54,604 nucleotides of DNA from Pseudomonas sp. REP124 (GTDB taxonomy: Bacteria > Pseudomonadota > Gammaproteobacteria > Pseudomonadales > Pseudomonadaceae). Position 1 is the stretch's first letter. Every line of letters starts with the position of its first letter. Shown one piece after another: positions 1-8,279 of this stretch. The translations under genes and the position numbers were made by a program. Below the pieces are notes generated by a model. The model made no database searches. It saw only the letters and a program-made list of their open reading frames with translations, and had not been told where the DNA came from. Location of the stretch: assembly GCF_020164475.1 (NCBI RefSeq), contig NZ_JAIQWX010000028.1, forward strand, positions 1 to 54,604, given 5' to 3'.

Positions 1-18
1 ACGCGGTCTAGCTGACGA

Positions 19-792
19 TCACTGCGCCAACCACCCACCATCCACATTCCACGCCGCGCCCCGCACCTGGCTCCCGGCCTCGCTGCACAGAAACAGCACC
101 AACTCACCCAACTGCGGTGGCGTGACGAACTCCAGCGACGGCTGTTTCTCGGCCAGCAAATCATGCTGCGCCTGCTGTGGATCGATCCCGGTTGCGGCGC
201 GATCGTCGATCTGCTTCTGCACCAGCGGCGTCAATACCCAACCCGGGCAAATCGCATTGCAAGTGACATTGCTGGTCGCGGTTTCCAACGCCACCACCTT
301 GGTCAACCCGATCACCCCATGCTTGGCCGCCACATAAGCCGCCTTGCCCGTCGACCCCACCAGACCATGCACCGATGCAATGTTGATCACCCGGCCCCAG
401 CCCTTGGCGCGCATGCCCGGCAGGCTCAGGCGGGTGCTGTGGAACACCGACGACAGATTGATGGCGATGATCGAGTCCCAACGTTCCACCGGAAACTCGT
501 CCACCGGCGCCACGTGCTGGATGCCGGCGTTGTTCACCAGAATGTCGACGCCGCCGAACTCACGTTCGACATAGGCAATCATGTCGGCGATCTGCGCAGG
601 ATCGCTGACATCGGCGGGATGATGGCCGACCTTGCCGCCGTACTGCGCGACTTCGGCGATGACCTTCGACGCATCGCCGAAACCGTTGAGGATCAGGTTG
701 GCGCCAGCCTTGGCCAGGCTCAGGGCAATCCCCAAGCCGATGCCGCTGGTGGAGCCGGTGACCAGTGCGGTCTTGCCTGAAAGAGTCGTCAT
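19..792 (-). CDS. hbdH: D-3-hydroxybutyrate dehydrogenase (SDR family)
   Basis: 257-residue short-chain dehydrogenase. It has the N-terminal NAD-binding motif TGSTSGIG, the NNAG structural motif, and a Ser-Tyr-Lys active site visible as NIAS followed by YVAAK. This class oxidises D-3-hydroxybutyrate to acetoacetate with NAD+ in the cytoplasm. The ATG at 792 is chosen because GAGG lies just upstream and the family begins directly with the short MTTLSGKTAL lead-in; the upstream in-frame codons are not family-like. It sits 7 bases downstream of the permease gene, so the two are almost certainly one operon for ketone-body use. The specific substrate is inferred from the neighbouring permease and sigma-54 regulator; the SDR assignment itself is secure. 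Confidence 0.92.
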   Translation of the reverse strand: MTTLSGKTALVTGSTSGIGLGIALSLAKAGANLILNGFGDASKVIAEVAQYGGKVGHHPADVSDPAQIADMIAYVEREFGGVDILVNNAGIQHVAPVDEFPVERWDSIIAINLSSVFHSTRLSLPGMRAKGWGRVINIASVHGLVGSTGKAAYVAAKHGVIGLTKVVALETATSNVTCNAICPGWVLTPLVQKQIDDRAATGIDPQQAQHDLLAEKQPSLEFVTPPQLGELVLFLCSEAGSQVRGAAWNVDGGWLAQ

Positions 793-799
793 GAATACC

Positions 800-2191
800 T
801 CACACAATGCCAGTGGCGTAGAAAGTGCCGATCACCACGAAAACCGCCAGGGTCTTGATCAGCGTAATACAGAAAATGTCTTTGTAAGCTTCGCGGTGGG
901 TCAGGCCGGTGACCGCCAGCAAGGTAATCACCGCGCCGTTGTGCGGCAGGGTGTCCATGCCGCCACTGGCCATCGCGGCCACGCGGTGCAGCACTTCCAG
1001 CGGGATGTTCGCGGCGTGGGCCGCGGCGATGAACTGCTCGGACATCGCCGCCAGGGCGATACTCATGCCGCCCGAGGCGGAACCGGTGATACCGGCCAGC
1101 AACGTCACGGTAATCGCTTCGTTGACCAGCGGATTGGGAATGCTCTTGAGCCAGTCGGCCAGCACCAGGAAGCCCGGCAAGGACGCGATCACCGCCCCGA
1201 AACCGTATTCCGACGCGGTGTTCATCGCTGCCAGCAAGGCACCGCTGACCGCGCTTTTACTGCCTTCGGCCAGTTTGCTCTTGATCGCCGTGAAACCGAA
1301 CGCCAGCACCATGAGAATGCCTACCAGCAACGCGGCCTGAACCGCCCAGATCGCAGTGAGCTTGGCGATCTCGGTGGTGACCGGCGCGGCCATTCCCGGC
1401 AGGGCCAGGCTATGAGTCTTGCCGTACCACTGCGGAATCCATTGGGTAAACAGCAAGTTCATGATGCCCACCGCCAGCAAAGGCGACAGCGCGATCCACG
1501 GGTTTGGCAGCTTCAGGTCGGAGGCGGTTTCCGGCTCATTGCGCAGCTCCGTGCCATAGCCTTCACCGGCACGTTGTGCCTTATTGCGCTGGCGCTGGAG
1601 AAACAGCATGCCGGCGCAGAACACGAAGATCGTACCGATCACCCCCAGCCACGGCGCGGCCCAGGCGGTGGTGTTGAAGAAGGTGCTGGGGATGATGTTC
1701 TGGATCTGCGGCGTACCGGGCAGGGCGTCCATGGTGAACGAGAACGCACCCAGAGCAATCGTCGCCGGAATCAGGCGCTTGGGAATATTGCTCTGGCGGA
1801 ACATCTCGGCGGCAAACGGATAGACCGCAAACACCACCACAAACAGCGACACACCCCCATAAGTGAGCAACGCGCAGACCAGCACAATCACCAGCATCGC
1901 CTGGCGAGTACCCAGCAAGCGAATGGCCGCAGCGACGATGGAACGCGAGAACCCGGACAACTCGATCAACTTGCCGAACACGGCACCGAGCAGGAACACG
2001 GGGAAATACAGCTTGATGAACCCGACCATCTTCTCCATGAACACCCCGGTAAAGGCGGGCGCAACGGCGGAAGGGTCGGTCAGCAGAACGGCGCCGAGAG
2101 CGGCGATGGGAGCAAAAAGGATAACGCTGTAGCCGCGGTAAGCAGCGAGCATCAGCAGCGCGAGGGCCGCCAAGGCAATGATCACACTCAT
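800..2191 (-). CDS. GntP-family permease, probable D-3-hydroxybutyrate transporter
   Basis: 463-residue, very hydrophobic inner-membrane protein with about a dozen membrane segments spread over its length. It has the layout and length of GntP/gluconate-type symporters. A Gly/Ala-rich stretch near residues 365-385 (GITGSASGGMSIAL) and a later DTLPHNGA motif are typical of the GntP group found beside hydroxybutyrate dehydrogenases. The start at 2191 is preceded by AGGAG. It is the first gene of the operon with hbdH. A sigma-54 type promoter lies about 60 bases upstream, consistent with control by the sigma-54 activator found at 8276-9688. Transport of 3-hydroxybutyrate is inferred from context. 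Confidence 0.85.
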   Translation of the reverse strand: MSVIIALAALALLMLAAYRGYSVILFAPIAALGAVLLTDPSAVAPAFTGVFMEKMVGFIKLYFPVFLLGAVFGKLIELSGFSRSIVAAAIRLLGTRQAMLVIVLVCALLTYGGVSLFVVVFAVYPFAAEMFRQSNIPKRLIPATIALGAFSFTMDALPGTPQIQNIIPSTFFNTTAWAAPWLGVIGTIFVFCAGMLFLQRQRNKAQRAGEGYGTELRNEPETASDLKLPNPWIALSPLLAVGIMNLLFTQWIPQWYGKTHSLALPGMAAPVTTEIAKLTAIWAVQAALLVGILMVLAFGFTAIKSKLAEGSKSAVSGALLAAMNTASEYGFGAVIASLPGFLVLADWLKSIPNPLVNEAITVTLLAGITGSASGGMSIALAAMSEQFIAAAHAANIPLEVLHRVAAMASGGMDTLPHNGAVITLLAVTGLTHREAYKDIFCITLIKTLAVFVVIGTFYATGIV

Positions 2192-2249
2192 GGTGTGTCT
2201 CCTGGGATTGTTATTTTTGTATAGGTGAAGCTTTGTAGGAGGGGGCTAT

Positions 2250-2265
2250 AGCGAGTTCTGTGCCA
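2250..2265 (-). promoter_or_regulatory. Sigma-54 (-24/-12) promoter of the hydroxybutyrate operon
   Basis: Read on the minus strand the element is TGGCACAGAACTCGCT. It carries the invariant GG and GC with exactly ten bases between them and matches TGGCAC-N5-TNGCT. It lies about 60 bases before the permease start. A sigma-54-dependent activator is encoded nearby, so the functional match is strong, but activity is inferred. Confidence 0.75.
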
Positions 2266-2737
2266 AAAGCTTAAGTCGTTGAAATATAAGGATTTAATTT
2301 TCTTGGCGGGGGTTGTTGCTAGGCTTTTGTCTCTGATTGGAGATTTTTTGTGGAGCGAGAAGATCGCAGCCTTCGGCAGTTCCTACAGGGGAACGCGGAA
2401 ATCCTGCGTAGGAGCTGCCGAACACTGCGATCTTTTGATCTTCAGAAATCCTTCCATAAACAGAGATTAACGTCTCTTTATGGAGACTTTCGTGTGACAC
2501 CACAGAGGATAGACCCAGGAAATATGGATTGCGGTGTCGTAGTAGGTATAGAGATGAAAGGGGTGTTCAAGCACCAAAGGCTCTTGATTCACCAACCGTC
2601 GCGCAAGTGCGGCGCGCATCTCCGGGCGATTTGAGTTCGAATTCCAGAGCCCATTCTGTTGCGCGACACACACCATCGAAAATGCATTTTCAATGGCAAG
2701 ATCCGTTGCGCAGGCAACGACGCAATCGAGGATCTCG
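2266..2737. other. Gene-free junction between the hydroxybutyrate operon and the NRPS island
   Basis: No convincing gene. It holds AT-rich DNA next to the sigma-54 promoter, a REP doublet (2361-2436) and an imperfect inverted repeat at 2454-2483, with arms CCATAAACAGAGA and TCTCTTTATGG around TTAACG. It also holds a 70-codon minus-strand frame (2467-2676) that lacks a ribosome-binding site and resembles nothing I recognise. The inverted repeat could end NRPS transcription, although it has no clear U tract. Confidence 0.5.
2361..2436. repeat. REP doublet (REPIN), GTAGGAGCTGCCGA class
   Basis: Two inverted copies of a Pseudomonas REP: GATCGCAGCCTTCGGCAG... and its near reverse complement ending in CACTGCGATC, about 20 bases apart. 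It is a different REP class from the GGGAGCGGGCTTGC types found elsewhere in the window. Confidence 0.8.
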
Positions 2738-5700
2738 TCAACTCGATAAAGGCTCTAGTGCAAGCAAATCATCCAGTGCCTGCCGGAAACTCATCATCAG
2801 GTTGTGCGCAGCTTCCTGCGAAATGGCGTCACGGTAGTAGGACAGACTGCCGACCAATCCGCCTTCTGTGCGTAGCGTGTTAAGTGAAACATCAGTCTTG
2901 ATTCCACTGGAGGGCACCCCGATACCCTTAAGCTGAGATGTGCCTAGCTGGCGTTGCCCGGCGGGATAGTTATGGTGGTTGTACCAATAGGGAAAGCGCG
3001 AACCATAAGCGCTGGAGCAGGGTGAACAGTGGGCTTCAAGTTTCTGCGGAGGCAGCAGTGCGTGACCGCTCGCATCCAGTACGCAACCACTGACCTGCTC
3101 CAGCAAGTGCAGGGAAGGGGACCAATCAGAAAGCCTCGGACGGATCACCATGGGATGGACAAAATACCCCACCACTGGCTCCAGGGCCGCATCGGTCCGG
3201 TTGGCGATGGGGGAGCGAACATAGAGGTCGCTGGTGTCGGTCTTTTTTGCGAGCGCCATCAGGAATGCCGTCAGGATCACGGTGTACAGACTCGATCCCG
3301 TTTGGCTGCACAAATGCACGATGGCCGGGTACTGCGCATCCAGGTTCAGTGGAATTACAGCGCTACGAAAGGTGAATACTAGGGGCCGCTCAATGGCGTC
3401 ACGCATGGAAAAGGGCTCGGGCAGGTGTTTGAGTGTCTGCTCCCAGAAAGCGATGTGTTGATTCAGCAAACCCTCGGCAAAACGTTGATGCTGCGCATCC
3501 GTGTAGTCCGAGTAGCTCAGTCGGGATTGGATGTTTCCCGGCACGCCTGTCGTCAACAAGGACTGGTAGTGAGCACAGAGCTGGTCCATCAGGATCGCCC
3601 CCGACCAGCCGTCGAATGCAATGTGGTGGGCGGTGATGATCAGTGCATCATCCGATCCGGGGCACTCAATGTAGGTGGCGCGGACCAAGGGTGGTTGTCG
3701 CAAATCAATGGCGGTCAATGATTCTTCGATGACCCTGTGTACCACGGTGTCCGGGAGAGTGTCTTGGGATGTGGTCTGGATGAGATTGAACGGCAGCGGA
3801 AACTCATCAAGGGCGTGTTGAGTTCGCTGCGAATGACCTTGTCCGTCGGATTTGAAACTGCAGCGCAATGCGGGTTGCTGTTCGAGGACCGCTCCGAAGG
3901 CCTGACGTACTCTGGCTGCGGAGCACTCGCCTCGGATGTAAAACGCGAGGACCACATTCTCCAGGTAGGCCGGTGTTTGTGGCGGTTTTTCAAGGACCTC
4001 GCATTGAGCCAGTCCTGGCGTTTCGCTACCCGCGTGCCTGCGCCAGGCAAGTGCATCAAGTAGCAAACCGTTTTCCTTCCTCTCGCGCCTGCTGCCACTG
4101 AGTAAAGCGGCCTGCCGGGCCAGGATCGGATGCTCGAAAATGTCCTTGGGAGTCAGGTCCATATTGAACAGGTTCGCGATTCTGCCAAGCAGCATCATCA
4201 CCGTCAGGGAAGTGGCCCCGCATTCAAAGAAGTGGCTGTCGAGCGAAATGGGTCGGTGACCGAGAATCTCTTTCCAGATTTCCTGCAACTGTTTTACGGT
4301 CGATGGTTCGCCGATAAGGTGCGATTCGGCGGCAACCGATTTGGCATGTCTCTCTCGCAGAGCGTTGTGATCGATCTTGCCGTTGGGCAGTAGCGGTAGT
4401 CTGTCGAGCACGTGTATTTGGTTTGGGTGCATGTAGGCGGGGAGTTGTAGCGAGACCGTCTGTTTGATCCGTTGCCCGACGGCTTGAGGTTCTGCGTCGG
4501 ACTGCGCGACGTAAGCCGCACAGATCTGCTTTTCGCCGCTGGCGAGGGTATCGATATAGACGGTGGCGCATTGTACGCCTGGTGTTTGTTGAACTACGTG
4601 CTCTATGGCCAGTAGTTCGACCCGATGCCCGTTGACCTTGTACTGACTGTCGCGACGTCCGAGGCAGATAAGTTCTCCGGAGACGGAAACGACGCCGATG
4701 TCCCCGCTTTTATAAATCCGTACTGGTTCTCCATCGACATTGAGCGATGAGAAACGTAGCGCGTTCTCAACAACACTGTTTACGTAGCCGATGGCTACGC
4801 CGGGTCCTGCGATCGCTATTTCGCCTTCTTGCTGATGTTCCACCGGCAAACCCTGTTCGTTCAGCAGGTGTAGTTGCACGCCGCGTACGGGGCGCCCCAC
4901 AGGCGGGGGCATGTTCCTGTCCGCCGTCAGGTCCACCCGCCAAAAGGTAGCATCGATAGTCGTTTCGGTAGGCCCATAGAGATTGACCAGTAGGCACCGG
5001 GTTTTCGAAACGAACTGATCGATGAGGTCCCAGGTCAGTGGCTCACCACCACAGAACACCAGGCGGCAGGGGATATGTCCGAACTGCTTTAAACGCATCA
5101 GCTCTCGCAGCAGCGTAGGGACGAATTGCACAATCGATATGTGCTCCTGCTGGAGTGCCAGCAAGATGCCAAGCGGATGTTTGGCATGGGCTGCCGGGAG
5201 CAAAACCAGACAGGCCCCGGCCGCCAACCCGGTCCACAGTTCCCAGACCGATGCATCAAATGCGAGGCTGGTGCGCTGCAGAATGACGTCAGATTCAGTA
5301 ACGGAAAACTCCTCCATGAACCATTGCGTATGGTTCAACAGAGCGCCATGGCTGATTAACACGCCTTTTGGTTCGCCGGTGGTGCCTGATGTGTAAATAC
5401 AGTAAGCACAGGTGTCGCTGTTTGGCAGGGCTATTTGTTTACGTTGAAAAACCTGTTTAAAGATGTTTTCCGGGTTGATGATTTTGGCGGAAAGTTCCTT
5501 GGAGCAAAATTCAGATGAGTCACTGAAAACGTATTCGACATTTGCGTTCTCGAGCTGGCGGTTGATTCTGTATTCAGGATAATCAACGTCCAGTGGAAGA
5601 TAGGCACTGCCGTGTTTCATTATTCCGAGGAGTACAACCACCAGCTGGGTAGTCCTTTCCATGGCAACTGCGATAATTGATCCACGGGCCACCTCCTGTT

Positions 5701-5851
5701 TCTCGAGCCAGGCGGCCACCTGATCAGCTTGCTCATTCAATTGCCGGAAGGTTAATTGCTGTGGTCCACATTTGACGGCGATTGAGTCTGGGGATGCGAT
5801 AACGTGATGCAGGATCATTTCCAGGATACTTTTGTAGTTTCCGTGATTCAT
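2738..5851 (-). CDS. Nonribosomal peptide synthetase, A-T-C module
   Basis: 1037 residues with three domains. The adenylation domain (about 10-500) has A3 TSGTTGEPKG at 154-163, A5 NLYGPTETT at 290-298, A7 YKSGDIG at 380-386 and A10 NGKID with Lys492. The carrier domain (about 515-585) has CGATSL with phosphopantetheine Ser548. The C-terminal condensation domain (about 615-1035) has an intact HHIAFDG at 742-748. By alignment to GrsA the binding-pocket residues are D199 A200 W203 Q242 F266 G268 L291 I299 D300 K492, a code I associate with glutamine in pseudomonad lipopeptide synthetases. There is no thioesterase, reductase or epimerase domain and no MbtH gene nearby. The order (loading-type A-T, then C at the end) means the C domain must act on a diffusible amine or a carrier on another protein. 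Divergent from the amidase gene. Product unknown. Confidence 0.93.
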   Translation of the reverse strand: MNHGNYKSILEMILHHVIASPDSIAVKCGPQQLTFRQLNEQADQVAAWLEKQEVARGSIIAVAMERTTQLVVVLLGIMKHGSAYLPLDVDYPEYRINRQLENANVEYVFSDSSEFCSKELSAKIINPENIFKQVFQRKQIALPNSDTCAYCIYTSGTTGEPKGVLISHGALLNHTQWFMEEFSVTESDVILQRTSLAFDASVWELWTGLAAGACLVLLPAAHAKHPLGILLALQQEHISIVQFVPTLLRELMRLKQFGHIPCRLVFCGGEPLTWDLIDQFVSKTRCLLVNLYGPTETTIDATFWRVDLTADRNMPPPVGRPVRGVQLHLLNEQGLPVEHQQEGEIAIAGPGVAIGYVNSVVENALRFSSLNVDGEPVRIYKSGDIGVVSVSGELICLGRRDSQYKVNGHRVELLAIEHVVQQTPGVQCATVYIDTLASGEKQICAAYVAQSDAEPQAVGQRIKQTVSLQLPAYMHPNQIHVLDRLPLLPNGKIDHNALRERHAKSVAAESHLIGEPSTVKQLQEIWKEILGHRPISLDSHFFECGATSLTVMMLLGRIANLFNMDLTPKDIFEHPILARQAALLSGSRRERKENGLLLDALAWRRHAGSETPGLAQCEVLEKPPQTPAYLENVVLAFYIRGECSAARVRQAFGAVLEQQPALRCSFKSDGQGHSQRTQHALDEFPLPFNLIQTTSQDTLPDTVVHRVIEESLTAIDLRQPPLVRATYIECPGSDDALIITAHHIAFDGWSGAILMDQLCAHYQSLLTTGVPGNIQSRLSYSDYTDAQHQRFAEGLLNQHIAFWEQTLKHLPEPFSMRDAIERPLVFTFRSAVIPLNLDAQYPAIVHLCSQTGSSLYTVILTAFLMALAKKTDTSDLYVRSPIANRTDAALEPVVGYFVHPMVIRPRLSDWSPSLHLLEQVSGCVLDASGHALLPPQKLEAHCSPCSSAYGSRFPYWYNHHNYPAGQRQLGTSQLKGIGVPSSGIKTDVSLNTLRTEGGLVGSLSYYRDAISQEAAHNLMMSFRQALDDLLALEPLSS

Positions 5852-5919
5852 GCCCGCTTTCTCTTTGATTTGCCTGATTTTATGGTGAGCTAACTAGCTT
5901 GGAGGTTGTATTGGTGGTG

Positions 5920-5945
5920 TGCAACTACCAACTTTGGTAGTTGCA
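5920..5945. promoter_or_regulatory. 26-bp perfect palindrome, candidate LuxR operator
   Basis: Arms TGCAACTACCAA (5920-5931) and TTGGTAGTTGCA (5934-5945) are exact reverse complements around CT. It lies in the 150-base space between the divergent NRPS and amidase genes, 69 and 57 bases from their starts. The size and dyad symmetry resemble lux-type boxes. The LuxR-family gene of the same island is the obvious candidate to bind it. Binding is inferred. Confidence 0.7.
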
Positions 5946-6001
5946 TTTTTTGATGCGTGTGGTCTTGTTTGTCGGTCACAAATGATCAGAGGGGATTGCA
6001 G

Positions 6002-7318
6002 ATGCATTACGAAAATAGTCTGCGCAGGGTGTTAGCAAATCGAGCGATATTCGGAATAGCTTCCGCTTTCAAATCTATCGACTGGGTCGACGCCTATTGC
6101 GTCTTTGTCAATCGATTGCCTGCAACGTATGGCAGGGATGCAAAGCATGTTGGCGGAGTACTTTCAGGCATCGATTTTATCGTCAAGGATAGTATTGATG
6201 CATTGGGGTTCCCGACAACAAACGGAACCGAGGCGCTGAGCATCAACTACCCATCGAAGGATCATTCTCTGGTTGCTCGTCTGAAGTCCTTGGGTGCTGT
6301 TTGTGTGGGTAAAGCGAATCTGGACGAAATGAGCTATGGCTGGGCTTCCGATAATCCGTATTTCGGGAAAGTCACCAACCCGATGTACCCTAACCATTCA
6401 CCCGGCGGTAGCAGTGGCGGATGCGCAGCGGGTGTCGCTGGTGGTGGTATTTGGGTTGCGATCGGTGAAGACACCGTGGGTTCTTTGCGCATTCCTGCCG
6501 CGTTCTGTGGGGTTTCGGCCTGTAGGGCGCCTCTTTCTACTTTAGACGCCGAGGGCATTTGTCCGTTAACGTCTTCCGGCTATGACGAAGCAGGGTTGAT
6601 CGCAAACACGCTTGACGATATTTCGTTGCTGGACAGCTTAATCCACGAATATGAAGAACTTGCGCCTATCGAGGCCTGCAAATTACAAGTTGCTGTTGCA
6701 ACAAATTTTTCTCTGACGATGCTGTCGCAAGAGATTGAAGAATGCATGCATAACGCAATATTTAAACTAGCCAGTGCAGGCGCCAATATCGTGATGCAGG
6801 AGGTGCCTGCTTCATTCGATCGGGCAGCACAGGCATTAACCACAATGGTTAATCATGAATTTGCGCAAGCATTTAACGCTTACTTGAACTCCCGGTCGCA
6901 CGTACCTGCAACGCTGGAAAAAATACTCGAAAATAGTGATAGCGCCACAATGCGTAAAATCAAAGCCCTGGCTTTCCCTCCAGGCCGGCCGTGTCGTCCC
7001 GCGTACGAGCGTGCTCAGACCAACGCTAGAGGTATTGAGCAGGATGTTGTCGATTATTTCGCTCAGACCCGTTGCCACGTTCTGATACACCCTACGGTTG
7101 GTATCAACGTGTCTGTGATGGAGATTTCCTCGATAAATGCTTTAGAGCTTGCCCGCCATGTCTCAGTTGCAAGTTGTGCGCGAGCAATCGCGATGAATTT
7201 CTCCGTCATGAGTCCGGAAGGGTTGCCGGTAGGAATTGAAATGCTATGCGATCCGGCGATGGATTCGAGACAGGCATTCGCAATTTGTCGCACGATCGAA
7301 GCGATCGTTAAAGGATAG
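6002..7318 (+). CDS. Amidase-signature family hydrolase
   Basis: 438 residues from the ATG at 6002, which is preceded by AGAGGGG; a GTG 45 bases upstream has no such site. The Ser-cisSer-Lys triad of the amidase signature family is complete: Lys62 in VKDS, Ser137 in GGSSGG, and nucleophile Ser161 in TVGSLR. The spacings of 75 and 24 residues equal those of FAAH. The usual GGS before the nucleophile is VGS here, a small departure. The family hydrolyses C-N bonds of amides, for example in Glu-tRNA amidotransferase A, allophanate hydrolase and FAAH. The gene is divergent from the NRPS across a palindrome, so it may process or destroy the NRPS amide product. Codon use is AT-richer than the core genes, consistent with acquisition. 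The substrate is not known. Confidence 0.85.
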   Translation: MHYENSLRRVLANRAIFGIASAFKSIDWVDAYCVFVNRLPATYGRDAKHVGGVLSGIDFIVKDSIDALGFPTTNGTEALSINYPSKDHSLVARLKSLGAVCVGKANLDEMSYGWASDNPYFGKVTNPMYPNHSPGGSSGGCAAGVAGGGIWVAIGEDTVGSLRIPAAFCGVSACRAPLSTLDAEGICPLTSSGYDEAGLIANTLDDISLLDSLIHEYEELAPIEACKLQVAVATNFSLTMLSQEIEECMHNAIFKLASAGANIVMQEVPASFDRAAQALTTMVNHEFAQAFNAYLNSRSHVPATLEKILENSDSATMRKIKALAFPPGRPCRPAYERAQTNARGIEQDVVDYFAQTRCHVLIHPTVGINVSVMEISSINALELARHVSVASCARAIAMNFSVMSPEGLPVGIEMLCDPAMDSRQAFAICRTIEAIVKG

Positions 7319-7571
7319 ATCGTCGTTGGCGGGAAGTGCAGGCGTCACATCCATGAAACTGTGGTCCCTGTACGTATTCCCACCACCAATACTTTTAATT
7401 CGCACAATTTTCTACACGCGATGGATTTGTCCTACAGAGTGATCTCGCTCGCTTTAAGGAAAAGGACTACATGTTTTCCTCGATGCCCAAGGATTAACGG
7501 GGAGTACTATTCAAGGCGTACAGGGAGTTCATAATTTCTAATAACCTTCGCCTTTATTGGGAGACATGGGC

Positions 7572-8279
7572 ATGTCGGCATGGAGCGACGGGTTGGATGA
7601 AAAGGTCAGGCAGTGTCGAAGTAACGAATGCACCATGGGGCTCTTGCATCGAGCGACTGAAAGCCTGGGATTTGATTTCTTTTTGTACGCTACCCGAGCG
7701 TCGACTCCATTTGTGAATCCTGATACCAAGGTAATTGGCACCTTTCCTGCCAATTCGAGTGTCCATTATCTGGATGCCATTCAGCGCGAAGAACGGTCGT
7801 TGAGTCATCTGAACGCTAGGGTTTCCTGTTTTTTTGTTTGGCGCGACTCTATCAAGGGTGCAAATCGCAAGTTGTTTGATGAGTTTTGGGGTTATGGATT
7901 ACGGCACGGATGTGTACTGACAGTTCGTAATTTCAATAACGCATCTCACTCGTTCTCGGTTGCGAGGCGCGGTAATTTGGTTAGCTCGAAAGAGGCGTCT
8001 GATCTCAAATCGAAACTCAAGCATCTGATCGAGATTTTTGCAGAAAGCACCGCCTTCCAGTGTGCTGGGGGGCGAGACGCTCAACGCATATTGTTTACGG
8101 ATCGAGAGCGTCAGATCCTGCAGTGGAGTGCGGAGGGCAAGAGTTCTGCAGAGGTGGGCATCATCCTTGATATCTGCCCCGATACCGTCAATTTCCATCT
8201 CAACAACATCAAGCGAAAGCTGGGTGTTTCGAACAAGACCTCTGCGGTTGCTTATGCCGTTGCCATGGGCTTGGTCTAA
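7572..8279 (+). CDS. LuxR-family solo regulator with degenerate autoinducer-binding domain
   Basis: 235 residues. The start at 7572 is taken because GGGAG lies 8 bases before it; ATG 7566 would be too close. The N-terminal domain (about 20-150) aligns with LuxR autoinducer-binding domains: LGFDFFLYATR, then FPANSSVHYL, FFVWRD, and GLRHG. Of the AHL-contact residues in TraR numbering, Y61 (Tyr66), W85 (Trp90) and G113 are kept, but W57 is Ser62 and D70 is Arg75. The C-terminal HTH (about 170-235) is typical: FTDRERQILQW, then NFHLNNIKRKLGV. No AHL synthase is in the window, so this is a solo whose ligand is probably not an AHL, perhaps the product of the adjacent NRPS. Its stop overlaps that of the convergent sigma-54 regulator. 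Confidence 0.88.
   Translation: MSAWSDGLDEKVRQCRSNECTMGLLHRATESLGFDFFLYATRASTPFVNPDTKVIGTFPANSSVHYLDAIQREERSLSHLNARVSCFFVWRDSIKGANRKLFDEFWGYGLRHGCVLTVRNFNNASHSFSVARRGNLVSSKEASDLKSKLKHLIEIFAESTAFQCAGGRDAQRILFTDRERQILQWSAEGKSSAEVGIILDICPDTVNFHLNNIKRKLGVSNKTSAVAYAVAMGLV

Noticed and set aside
632..2224. Long plus-strand open frame of 530 codons
   Set aside because: It is the antisense shadow of the permease gene; Gln/His/Arg-rich composition and no start signal.
2467..2676. 70-codon minus-strand frame downstream of the NRPS
   Set aside because: No ribosome site, no recognisable domain, and it runs into an inverted repeat. Could be a remnant but nothing supports coding.
7319..7571. Second copy of the divergent-promoter palindrome upstream of luxR
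   Set aside because: I searched for TGCAACTACCAA-like arms and found none, only a weak GGAAAA...TTTTCC pair.
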